The notes below the pieces were generated by a model, which did not search any database, was not told where the DNA came from, and saw only the letters and a program-made list of their open reading frames with translations. From NCBI GenBank assembly GCA_903834645.1, contig CAILKA010000480.1, positions 1-11,946 of the forward strand: a stretch of 11,946 bases of DNA. The letters run 5' to 3'. Shown in pieces: positions 1-6,682 of the stretch. This DNA comes from an uncultured beta proteobacterium (lineage in GTDB: Bacteria > Pseudomonadota > Gammaproteobacteria > Burkholderiales > Burkholderiaceae_C). The position numbers and the translations under genes were made by a program. Every line of letters begins with the position of its first letter. Position 1 is the stretch's first letter.

Positions 1-261
1 GGCGCGCAGCCGCCCCTCGAGCTCGAGGTTGCCGGGGCTGTGCTCCTCCTCCGGCGGCTCGATGGTGTTGACGTAGCCCGTGTTGGCCGAGAACGGCAGG
101 TCGATGCTGCTCTGGCGTGCGTGCTCGAGCAGCTGCTCGAGCAGCACATGCGCACGCTGCGGGCCCTCGGCCTCGATGACGGCACTCAGTGCATCGAGCC
201 ACTCGCGGGTTTCCTGGGCATCGGCGTCGTACGCGCCGGTAGGGTCGTCAGCTTGGGACAT
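1..261 (-). CDS. aceE: Pyruvate dehydrogenase E1 component, N-terminal part (runs off the left edge)
   Basis: This is the start of the homodimeric E1 subunit of the cytoplasmic pyruvate dehydrogenase complex, which uses thiamine diphosphate to decarboxylate pyruvate and passes the acetyl group to the E2 lipoyl domain. Only 87 codons are present; a full AceE is about 890 residues. The translation begins MSQADDPTGAYDADAQETRE and continues with EWLDALSAVIEAEGPQRA, then NTGYVNTIEPPEEE and SPGNLELEGRLRA. The spaced pattern ETR-WL-A--VI--EG--RA, N-Y-NTI and PGNLELE-R-R matches the AceE N-terminus, the segment known in E. coli to contact E2. The ATG at 259-261 is supported by a strong Shine-Dalgarno sequence (AGAGGAGA, 268-275, 6 nt away). 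The gene is divergent from the sensor kinase and shares a 164-bp control region with it. The catalytic core lies outside the window. Confidence 0.93.
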   Translation of the reverse strand, partial: MSQADDPTGAYDADAQETREWLDALSAVIEAEGPQRAHVLLEQLLEHARQSSIDLPFSANTGYVNTIEPPEEEHSPGNLELEGRLRA

Positions 262-267
262 GGGCCG

Positions 268-275
268 TCTCCTCT
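268..275 (-). promoter_or_regulatory. Ribosome binding site of aceE
   Basis: On the minus strand this reads AGAGGAGA, ending 6 nt before the aceE ATG. It is a near-ideal Shine-Dalgarno sequence and fixes the aceE start. By contrast, the divergent kinase start at 426 has only a weak match (GGGATA). Confidence 0.75.
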
Positions 276-303
276 ATCGTGCGGTCTCTCCGCCGAATTC
301 GGA

Positions 304-322
304 GGGAGTGTCGCACACTCCC
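304..322. repeat. Perfect inverted repeat, 8-bp arms and 3-bp centre, upstream of aceE
   Basis: GGGAGTGT, then CGC, then ACACTCCC: both arms match perfectly. The repeat lies 43 nt upstream of the aceE ATG. In DNA it could be an operator for a dimeric regulator. If the aceE transcript begins further upstream, it would fold as a tight 8-bp hairpin in the leader. It is not an intrinsic terminator, because no T-tract follows in either direction. What binds it cannot be told from the sequence. Confidence 0.55.
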
Positions 323-342
323 ACCACTTTTCAAATAGTGGT
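323..342. repeat. Inverted repeat, 6-bp arms and 8-bp AT-rich centre, abutting the previous dyad
   Basis: ACCACT, an 8-nt spacer (TTTCAAAT... region), then AGTGGT. It begins at the base directly after the 304-322 repeat, so two dyads lie back to back over 39 bp. The symmetric halves with an AT-rich centre look like a site for a dimeric transcription factor. The regulator could be the adjacent FixJ-type protein or an unlinked one such as a GntR-family PdhR-like protein. The half-sites do not match the E. coli PdhR consensus well, so the binder is left open. Confidence 0.45.
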
Positions 343-368
343 TCTTGTTTTCACATTATGCAATTCAA
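327..368. promoter_or_regulatory. AT-rich island in the divergent aceE / sensor-kinase promoter region
   Basis: This stretch is far richer in A and T than anything else in the window and sits between two divergent starts, as expected of promoter DNA. On the plus strand a weak sigma-70-like pair is TTCAAA (330-335) and CATTAT (354-359), 18 bp apart, each matching four of six consensus bases. On the minus strand CATAAT (355-360) could be a -10 element for aceE, but no acceptable -35 lies at the right distance. The region is probably regulatory; the exact elements are guesses. Confidence 0.4.
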
Positions 369-425
369 GGATCCCCGGGAATCCTGCGACCTGCCGCGCT
401 CGAGCAACCGGGATAATTCCACCCG

Positions 426-3005
426 ATGAACTGGCGACCCTGGCGCAGATGGACCGCGCGCGATCCGGTGAGTTCCGCGCGACGCCTGGCTGGGCGCTGG
501 TGGCGCCGCCAGTCCCCGGCGCGCCAGGACCGGCTGGCCACCGTCGCCCCCCTGGTGTCGGTGCTCATGTTCCTGGCCACCATCGCGGCCGCCTTCTGGT
601 ACCTGCGCAACGAGGAGACGGCCCGCGAGATCGAGTCGGTGCGGCGCGACACCGAGATCACCCAGCAGCAGATCGCACTGCGCCTGAACGACACCGAGGC
701 GCAACTGGTGCGCCTGGCCCGGGAACTGGTGGCCCGCCCTCCGGAACCGACCGAGTTTGCCCAGCAGGCCACAGGGTTCCTGGACATTCGACCCGAGATC
801 GACGCGCTCGCCTGGACAGACGCCGTCGGCGCACTGCGCGCCCGGCATTCGCTGCAACTCGGGCACGCCCACCCGGACACCACCCCTCTGGTGCTGGAAG
901 CCGGTGCGGCGCAGCGCGCAGCCGCCGATTCTCTCCAGGCGGCACTGCTGGCCTCGCGCGAGACGCGTCGCCCTTTCTACTCACGCAGCTTCGTCAACGA
1001 GCTGGGCAAGCCGGTCTTTGCGCTCTTCGTGCCGATGCTCGAGCGCAACCGCTTCGTCGGCGCGCTGTCGGCCGAGATCTCGGTCGAGGGGCTGCTGCGC
1101 CACCACGTGCCCGACGAGGTCGCCCGCCGCCACCTCGTCTCGGTCGTCGACGGCCGGGAGATGACGCTGGCCACGACCTCCACGCCGCCGCCAGCGCGCG
1201 CCTCCCCACGCGGCACCCTGGTGCACGATGTCGCGCTCAGCCCCGCCTTCAACGGCCTGCAGCTGCGGGGCGAAGGCTGGCGCACCTCGCTCGGCCTGGT
1301 GGGCAACACGCTGTTCTGGATGGTCGTGGCGATGGCGCTCCTCACCGTCTGGATGCTGGTGGGCACGGCACGCCACATGCGACGTCGCTCGCAGATCCAG
1401 CGTGCGCTGCTGCAGGAGACCCAGTTCCGCCGCGCGATGGAGAACTCGATGGTCACGGGCATGCGCGCGCTCGACCTCGAGGGCCGAGTCACCTATGTCA
1501 ATGCCGCCTTCTGCCAGATGAGCGGCTTTTCCGAGGCCGAGCTCGTCGGCTCGCTGCCGCCCTACCCCTACTGGCCGCACGACCGGATCGAGGAGAACCA
1601 CCGGCTGCTGCAGCAGGAGATGCAGGGCCGCAACCCCGCCGGCGGCATCGAGGTGCAACTCATGCGCAAGGACGGGCGGCTCTTCGACGTGCGCATGTAC
1701 GTCTCGCCCCTCATCGACCCCAAGGGCCAGCAGACCGGCTGGATGACCTCCGTGACCAACATCACCGAGGCCAAGCGCATCCGCGACCAGCTCGCCGCCT
1801 CGCACGAGCGTTTCACCACCGTGCTGGAGGGTCTGGACGCCTCGGTTTCGGTGCTCTCGGTGCAGCAGGGCGAGCTGCTCTTCGCCAACCGCTCTTACCG
1901 GCTGTGGTTCGGCGCCGATGCCCGCGGGCATGGGCTGCTGGCCGGCCAGCCTGGGGTCATCCCGCCTGCAGCCAGCCCCGACGAAGGCGTGGACGACCTC
2001 TCCGGCCTGCCCACCCAGGAGCTCACCGACGCCGGCGGCGACCTGCGCGAGGTCTATGCGCCCGCCCTGGACAAGTGGTTCGAGGTGCGCTCGCGCTACC
2101 TCCAGTGGACCGATGGCAGCCTGGCCCAGATGCTGATTGCCACCGACATCAGCGCGCGCCGCCGTGCCGAGGCACAGGCCGAGATGCAGGCGGCCAAGGC
2201 CGCCGTCACGAGCCGCCTGATGACGATGGGCGAGATGGCCTCCACCGTCGCGCACGAGCTCAACCAGCCCCTGACGGCCATCACGAACTACTGCAACGGG
2301 ATGCTGTCGCGGCTGCGGGCAGGCTCGATCTCACAGGAAGACCTGGGCAGCGCGCTGGCCAAGACCGCACGACAGGCCGAGCGCGCCGGCCAGATCATCC
2401 ACCGCATCCGCGCCTTCGTGAAAAAGAGCGAGCCGCAGCGCCAGCTCACCGAGGTGCGCAACGTGGTCGAGGAGGCCGTCGACCTGGCTGGCATCGAGCT
2501 GCGCCGGCGCAACGTGGCCATCCGCACCTACCTCGCCCAGCGCCTGCCGATGGTCATGATGGACCCCATCCTCATCGAGCAGGTGCTGCTCAACCTGCTG
2601 AAGAATGCAGCCGAGGCGATCGATACGGCGCAGCTGCCCGCCCCGCGCCGACACGTCGAGTTGCGCGTGGTGCCGCGCCAGTCGCCCGAGGAGGGGGAGG
2701 TGATCGAGTTCAGCGTCACCGACACCGGTCCGGGCCTGAAGGAGGAGGTGGTGGGGCGGCTGTACGAAGCCTTCTTCTCCACCAAGGCCGAGGGACTCGG
2801 GATCGGGCTCAACCTGTGCCGCTCGATCGTCGAATCCCACCAGGGCAGGATGCGGGCGCAGAACCTCTACAATGGCTCGAGCGTGGCGGGATGCACCTTC
2901 TCGTTCACGCTGCCCCTGGTCAGGATCGGCCTGGACGATGGCGCCCCGGGCGCCGTGGCTGGCGGGCCCTCCTCCTCCAACATCCCCACCATCACGCTGT
3001 CATGA
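426..3005 (+). CDS. Membrane-bound PAS-domain sensor histidine kinase (FixL/DctB-like class)
   Basis: This 859-residue kinase should autophosphorylate and pass phosphate to the FixJ-type regulator encoded just downstream. In order it shows a basic N-terminus, TM1 (about 38-60) and a periplasmic sensor region (about 61-288). TM2 (about 289-313) is followed by PAS 1 (about 333-447) and PAS 2 (about 461-578). The dimerisation/phosphoacceptor helix carries VAHELNQPLTA, with His610 as the predicted phosphorylated residue. The ATPase domain has the N box NLLKNAAEA (Asn727), G1 box DTGPG (766-770), F box FFSTK (783-787) and G2 box GLGIGL (790-795). A low-complexity tail of about 29 residues follows. 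The ATG at 426 has a weak ribosome site, but the next in-frame ATG falls inside TM1, so the upstream start is preferred. The gene is divergent from aceE. The periplasmic region points to an extracellular ligand, possibly a carboxylate as in DctB relatives, but this is unproven. Confidence 0.9.
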   Translation: MNWRPWRRWTARDPVSSARRLAGRWWRRQSPARQDRLATVAPLVSVLMFLATIAAAFWYLRNEETAREIESVRRDTEITQQQIALRLNDTEAQLVRLARELVARPPEPTEFAQQATGFLDIRPEIDALAWTDAVGALRARHSLQLGHAHPDTTPLVLEAGAAQRAAADSLQAALLASRETRRPFYSRSFVNELGKPVFALFVPMLERNRFVGALSAEISVEGLLRHHVPDEVARRHLVSVVDGREMTLATTSTPPPARASPRGTLVHDVALSPAFNGLQLRGEGWRTSLGLVGNTLFWMVVAMALLTVWMLVGTARHMRRRSQIQRALLQETQFRRAMENSMVTGMRALDLEGRVTYVNAAFCQMSGFSEAELVGSLPPYPYWPHDRIEENHRLLQQEMQGRNPAGGIEVQLMRKDGRLFDVRMYVSPLIDPKGQQTGWMTSVTNITEAKRIRDQLAASHERFTTVLEGLDASVSVLSVQQGELLFANRSYRLWFGADARGHGLLAGQPGVIPPAASPDEGVDDLSGLPTQELTDAGGDLREVYAPALDKWFEVRSRYLQWTDGSLAQMLIATDISARRRAEAQAEMQAAKAAVTSRLMTMGEMASTVAHELNQPLTAITNYCNGMLSRLRAGSISQEDLGSALAKTARQAERAGQIIHRIRAFVKKSEPQRQLTEVRNVVEEAVDLAGIELRRRNVAIRTYLAQRLPMVMMDPILIEQVLLNLLKNAAEAIDTAQLPAPRRHVELRVVPRQSPEEGEVIEFSVTDTGPGLKEEVVGRLYEAFFSTKAEGLGIGLNLCRSIVESHQGRMRAQNLYNGSSVAGCTFSFTLPLVRIGLDDGAPGAVAGGPSSSNIPTITLS

Positions 3006-3625
3006 GCCTGATCCCCAAGCGAGGAACCGTCTACGTGGTCGACGACGACGAGGCCGTGCGGGACTCGTTGCAATGGCTGCTCGAGGGCAAGGACTACCGC
3101 GTCAAGTGCTTCGACTCCGCCGAGTCCTTCCTCGCCCGCTTCGATGCGCGTGAGGTGGCCTGCCTGATCGCCGACATCCGCATGGAGGGCATGAGCGGCC
3201 TGGACCTGCAGGATCGCCTGATCGAGCGCAGGAGCCCGCTTCCGGTGGTCTTCATCACGGGCCACGGCGATGTGCCGATGGCGGTCACGACCATGAAGAA
3301 GGGGGCGATGGACTTCATCGAGAAGCCCTTCAAGGAAGAAGAACTGCTGTCGCTGGTGGAGCGGATGCTCGAGCAGGCGCGCCAGTCTTTCACGCAGCAC
3401 CAGGAAGCCGCCAGCCGCGATGCGCTGCTGTCGCGCCTGACCACGCGCGAGGCGCAGGTGCTCGAGCGCATCGTCGCCGGCCGGCTGAACAAGCAGATCG
3501 CCGACGACCTGGGCATCAGCATCAAGACGGTGGAGGCGCACCGCGCCAACATCATGGAAAAGCTCAACGCCAACACGGTGGCCGACCTCCTCAAGATCGC
3601 GCTGGGCGCCACTGCCAAGGCCTGA
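3002..3625 (+). CDS. FixJ/NarL-type DNA-binding response regulator
   Basis: A 207-residue two-domain regulator. The receiver domain (about 9-125) has the acidic pocket Asp14-Asp15, the phosphoacceptor Asp58 (in LIADIRM), the switch residue Thr86 (in FITGHGD) and Lys108 (in EKPF). The FITGHGDVPMAV and GAMDFIEKPF motifs are typical of the FixJ group. A LuxR-type helix-turn-helix (about 143-200) follows, with LTTREAQVLERIVAG and NKQIADDLGISIKTVEAHRA. The ATG overlaps the kinase stop in an ATGA tetranucleotide (3002-3005), so the pair is translationally coupled and almost certainly a cognate two-component system. The nearest divergent gene is aceE, making the pyruvate dehydrogenase operon a plausible target. 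That is inference from position only; no experimentally known binding motif is visible. Confidence 0.93.
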   Translation: MSLIPKRGTVYVVDDDEAVRDSLQWLLEGKDYRVKCFDSAESFLARFDAREVACLIADIRMEGMSGLDLQDRLIERRSPLPVVFITGHGDVPMAVTTMKKGAMDFIEKPFKEEELLSLVERMLEQARQSFTQHQEAASRDALLSRLTTREAQVLERIVAGRLNKQIADDLGISIKTVEAHRANIMEKLNANTVADLLKIALGATAKA

Positions 3626-3649
3626 GAGGCGCCCGCCACACGCGGAACG

Positions 3650-3664
3650 CGCCCGCGCCGGGCG
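3650..3664 (+). repeat. GC-rich hairpin between the response regulator and folD
   Basis: CGCCCG, then CGC, then CGGGCG: a perfect 6-bp stem with a 3-nt loop, 24 nt after the regulator stop. No T-tract follows, so it is not a standard intrinsic terminator. It might protect an mRNA end or be chance in such GC-rich DNA. The rest of the 88-nt gap (3626-3713) shows only the folD ribosome site. Confidence 0.25.
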
Positions 3665-3699
3665 ACCCCTTCGAGGCACGGGTGCCGCTGCCAGGCCGA

Positions 3700-3705
3700 C
3701 AGGAG
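3700..3705 (+). promoter_or_regulatory. Ribosome binding site of folD
   Basis: CAGGAG lies 8 nt upstream of the ATG at 3714. This is good Shine-Dalgarno spacing and fixes the folD start. Confidence 0.7.
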
Positions 3706-3713
3706 ACACGACC

Positions 3714-4595
3714 ATGACTGCACGGCTCATCGACGGAGCAGCCCTGTCTCGCCAGATGCGCACGGGTCTCGCACAACGAGCCGCCGCGCTGTCGGCCTCA
3801 GGCTGCCGCGCGGGGCTTGCCGTGATCCTCGTGGGCGACGATCCTGCCAGCGCCGTCTACGTGCGCAACAAGGTGCGTGCGTGCGAGGAGGTGGGTCTGC
3901 ACTCGGTGCTCGAGCGCTACGACGCAAGCCTCTCGCAGGACGCGCTCCTGGCCCGCATCGCTGCGCTCAATGCCGACCCTGGCATCCACGGCATCCTCGT
4001 GCAGATGCCGCTGCCCGCGCACCTGGACGCCCAGCGCGTGATCGAGGCCATTGCCACCGAAAAGGATGTCGACGGGTTTTCGGTGCACTCGGCCGGTGCG
4101 CTCGTGGCGGGGCTCCCGGGCCTGAGGCCCGCCACGCCTGCCGGCTGCATGAAGCTCATCGAAAGCACGGGCGAGCCGATGGCCGGCCGACATGCCGTGG
4201 TGATCGGCCGCAGCAACACGGTGGGCAAGCCGATGGCCCTGCTGTTGCTGCATGCCGGGGCCACGGTCACGATCTGCCACAGCCGCACCACTGATCTGCG
4301 GGCCCATACGCGGGCGGCCGACATCGTCGTCGTGGCGGTGGGCCGGCGCGACACGCTGCGCGCAGACATGGTCCGGCCCGGTGCCATCGTGGTTGACGTG
4401 GGCATCAACCGGCGCGAGGACGGCACGCTGTGCGGCGACGTCGACTTCGCCGGCGTGCGCGAGGTCGCGGGCTGGATCACGCCGGTTCCCGGCGGCGTCG
4501 GCCCGATGACCATCACGATGCTGCTCTTCAACACGCTGGAGGCGGCGGAGCGCGCACGCTCGCACGCCGGCCTGGCTCCACGCGCCTGCTCCTGA
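3714..4595 (+). CDS. folD: Bifunctional methylenetetrahydrofolate dehydrogenase / methenyltetrahydrofolate cyclohydrolase
   Basis: FolD is a cytoplasmic enzyme that interconverts 5,10-methylene-THF and 10-formyl-THF using NADP, feeding purine and formyl-Met synthesis. The 293 residues match the usual length. The substrate-site motif YVRNK gives Tyr49 and the catalytic Lys53. GILVQMPLP contains Gln97, and KDVDGF contains Asp118. The NADP-binding turn is VIGRSNTVGKP (about 163-173), and the C-terminal family signature PGGVGPMT is at 259-266. The gene has its own ribosome site and lies 88 nt after the response regulator, so it may be co-transcribed with the two-component genes or have its own promoter. 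It ends 1 nt before the oligopeptidase ATG, so those two are very likely translationally coupled. No functional link between folate and peptide turnover is evident beyond shared transcription. Confidence 0.96.
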   Translation: MTARLIDGAALSRQMRTGLAQRAAALSASGCRAGLAVILVGDDPASAVYVRNKVRACEEVGLHSVLERYDASLSQDALLARIAALNADPGIHGILVQMPLPAHLDAQRVIEAIATEKDVDGFSVHSAGALVAGLPGLRPATPAGCMKLIESTGEPMAGRHAVVIGRSNTVGKPMALLLLHAGATVTICHSRTTDLRAHTRAADIVVVAVGRRDTLRADMVRPGAIVVDVGINRREDGTLCGDVDFAGVREVAGWITPVPGGVGPMTITMLLFNTLEAAERARSHAGLAPRACS

Positions 4596-4596
4596 C

Positions 4597-6660
4597 ATGC
4601 ACACCCTCGAAACGTCCCACGCCGACAACCCGTTGCTCGATGCGGCCGACCTGCCCCCCTTCGAGCGCATCGTGCCCTCGCACGTGCTGCCGGCCGTGCA
4701 AGCCCTGCTCGTGCAGGCCGATGCGGCGCTCGAGCGCGCCATCGGTCCGGAGGTGCCCGACGACTGGGTCGCCCTGTCGGCCGTGCTCGAAGTAGCCACC
4801 GAGCGCCTGGGCTCCGCCTGGCACGTCGCGCAGCACCTGAACTCGGTGGCCGACACACCCGACATGCGCGCGGCATTCAACGCTGCGCTCGGGCCCGTCA
4901 CGGAGTTCCACACCCGGCTGGGCGCAGACAGACGGCTGTACGCCAAGTACCGGGCCATCGCTGCGACTGCCGATGCGGCGGCGCACCCGATGCCATCAGA
5001 GCGCCGCCGGGCGCTGGACATCGCGATCCGTGACTTCGTGCTGTCCGGGGCTGCGCTCGAGGGACCGGCTCGCGAGCGCTACGCCAGGATCCGTGAGCGC
5101 CAGGCCGAGATCGCGCAGGCCTTCTCCGAGCACGTGCTCGACGCCACCGACCGCTTCGCACTGGACGTCGAGCCCGAGCGACTGGACGGCCTGCCCCCGG
5201 ATGCGCAAGCGGCTGCGCGAGCCGCCGCCGAGCGTGCGGGCGTGAGCGGCGCCAGGCTGACGCTGCACGCACCGAGCTACGTGCCGGCGATGCAGCACCT
5301 GCGGGACCGCAATCTGCGCGAGCGTCTGTACACGGCCTACGTCACCCGCGCGAGCGATCTGGCAGACCCCTCTCTGGACAACTCGGCGCTCATCGCCGAA
5401 CTGCTCGCGCTGCGCGAGGAGGAGGCGGCGCTGCTGGGCCACCCGAACTACGCCGAGCTGTCTCTCGTGCCCAAGATGGCGCCCTCGGCCACCGAGGTGC
5501 TCGAGTTCCTGCGCGACCTCGCGCGCCGGGCGCGCCCGCAGGCGCTGCGCGACATCACCGAGCTCGAGGCCTTCGCGCGCGCCGAGCTCGGCCTGCCCCG
5601 GCTCGAGCCCTGGGACCTGCCCTTCGCTGCCGAGCGGCTCAAGGAGGCGCGCTACGCCTTCAGCGAGACGGAGCTGAAGGCCTACTTCACGCTGCCGCGC
5701 GTGCTGCACGGCCTGTTCCACATCTGCGAGACGCTCTTCGACATCGCCATCGAGGCTGATGTGGCGCCCACCTGGCACGAGTCGGTGCAGGTCTACCGCA
5801 TCGCGCCGCGCAACCAACCCTCGCGCACGCTCGCACGCTTCTTCCTGGATCTGCACGCCAGGCCCGGCAAGCAGCCGGGCGCGTGGATGTCGCCCGCACG
5901 CAGCCGCTGGGCCCGCCCGGATCGCAGCGGCGCGCTGCAGCTGCCCGTGGCGTACCTGGTGTGCAACTTCGCCTCGCCGCAGGGCGAGCGGCCGGCATTG
6001 CTGTCGCACCGCGACGTCATCACGCTCTTCCACGAGTTCGGCCACGGGTTGCATCACCTGTTGACGCAGGTGCAGGAGCTCGCCGTGTCGGGCGTGGGTG
6101 GCGTGGAGTGGGACGCGGTGGAGCTGCCCAGCCAGTTCATGGAGAACTTCGCCTGGGAATGGGACGTGCTGCGGCGCATGACAGCGCACGTGGACACGGG
6201 CGAGCCGCTGCCGCGCGCACTCTTTGACCGGATGGTGGCCGCGCGCAACTTCCACAGTGCGCTGGCGATGCTGCGCCAGATCGAGTTCGGGCTGCTCGAC
6301 ATGCGGCTGCACACCGAGCACGGCAGTGCGCAGCACCTGCAGCGCATTTCGGATGAGGTGCGCGCCGAGGTGTCGGTGGTGCCTGCCGCCCCTTTCGTGC
6401 GCATCCCGCACGCCTTTGCGCACATCTTCGCCGGAGGGTACGCAGCGGGCTACTACAGCTACAAGTGGGCCGAGGTGCTCAGCGCCGACGCCTTTGCGGC
6501 CTTCGAGGAGACTGGCGTTCTGGATGAAGCCACGGGCCGGCGCTACCGGCGCGAGATCCTGGAAGCCGGCGGCAGCCGCCCGGCGATGGCCAGCTTCGAG
6601 GCCTTCAGGGGGCGGGCCCCCACGCTCGATGCACTGCTGCGCCACCAGGGGCTGGGCTGA
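4597..6660 (+). CDS. prlC: Oligopeptidase A-like M3 family zinc metallopeptidase
   Basis: A cytosolic thimet-type oligopeptidase of 687 residues, close to E. coli oligopeptidase A (about 680). Such enzymes degrade short peptides, including cleaved signal peptides and proteasome-like products. The zinc site is HEFGH at 479-483: His479 and His483 are ligands and Glu480 is the catalytic base. The third ligand is Glu509 in WDAVELPSQFMENF, a strongly conserved M3 signature. A glycine/tyrosine-rich substrate loop, GGYAAGYYSYKWAEV, lies near the C-terminus, at about 615-630. The long helical N-terminal region begins NPLLDAADLPPFERIVPSHV, as in other OpdA proteins. There is no signal peptide. The start is 1 nt after the folD stop with no obvious separate ribosome site, implying coupled translation. 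The peptidase could also be labelled simply M3 family metallopeptidase. Confidence 0.94.
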   Translation: MHTLETSHADNPLLDAADLPPFERIVPSHVLPAVQALLVQADAALERAIGPEVPDDWVALSAVLEVATERLGSAWHVAQHLNSVADTPDMRAAFNAALGPVTEFHTRLGADRRLYAKYRAIAATADAAAHPMPSERRRALDIAIRDFVLSGAALEGPARERYARIRERQAEIAQAFSEHVLDATDRFALDVEPERLDGLPPDAQAAARAAAERAGVSGARLTLHAPSYVPAMQHLRDRNLRERLYTAYVTRASDLADPSLDNSALIAELLALREEEAALLGHPNYAELSLVPKMAPSATEVLEFLRDLARRARPQALRDITELEAFARAELGLPRLEPWDLPFAAERLKEARYAFSETELKAYFTLPRVLHGLFHICETLFDIAIEADVAPTWHESVQVYRIAPRNQPSRTLARFFLDLHARPGKQPGAWMSPARSRWARPDRSGALQLPVAYLVCNFASPQGERPALLSHRDVITLFHEFGHGLHHLLTQVQELAVSGVGGVEWDAVELPSQFMENFAWEWDVLRRMTAHVDTGEPLPRALFDRMVAARNFHSALAMLRQIEFGLLDMRLHTEHGSAQHLQRISDEVRAEVSVVPAAPFVRIPHAFAHIFAGGYAAGYYSYKWAEVLSADAFAAFEETGVLDEATGRRYRREILEAGGSRPAMASFEAFRGRAPTLDALLRHQGLG

Positions 6661-6682
6661 GCACCATCCAGGCAGGAAGACC

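Noticed and set aside
15..28. 14-bp perfect palindrome CCTCGAGCTCGAGG
   Set aside because: It lies inside aceE and encodes the conserved LELEG segment; repeated CTC/GAG codons explain it.
120..147. Repeated CTCGAGCAG units forming a partial palindrome
   Set aside because: It lies inside aceE and comes from the Leu-Glu-Gln-rich helix codons; no separate function is suggested.
369..384. BamHI/SmaI-like stretch GGATCCCCGGG, with an EcoRI site at 294-299, looking like a cloning polylinker
   Set aside because: Only 11 bases resemble a polylinker and the flanks are continuous with native intergenic DNA between conserved neighbours, so chance is enough.
80..3625. A forward open frame of more than 1,100 codons running through the whole sensor kinase gene in another frame and joining the response regulator
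   Set aside because: The part before 3002 is Arg/Pro/Ala-rich with no domain pattern, while the kinase frame shows every expected motif. Long stop-free alternate frames are common in DNA this GC-rich. Only 3002-3625 of this frame is a real gene.
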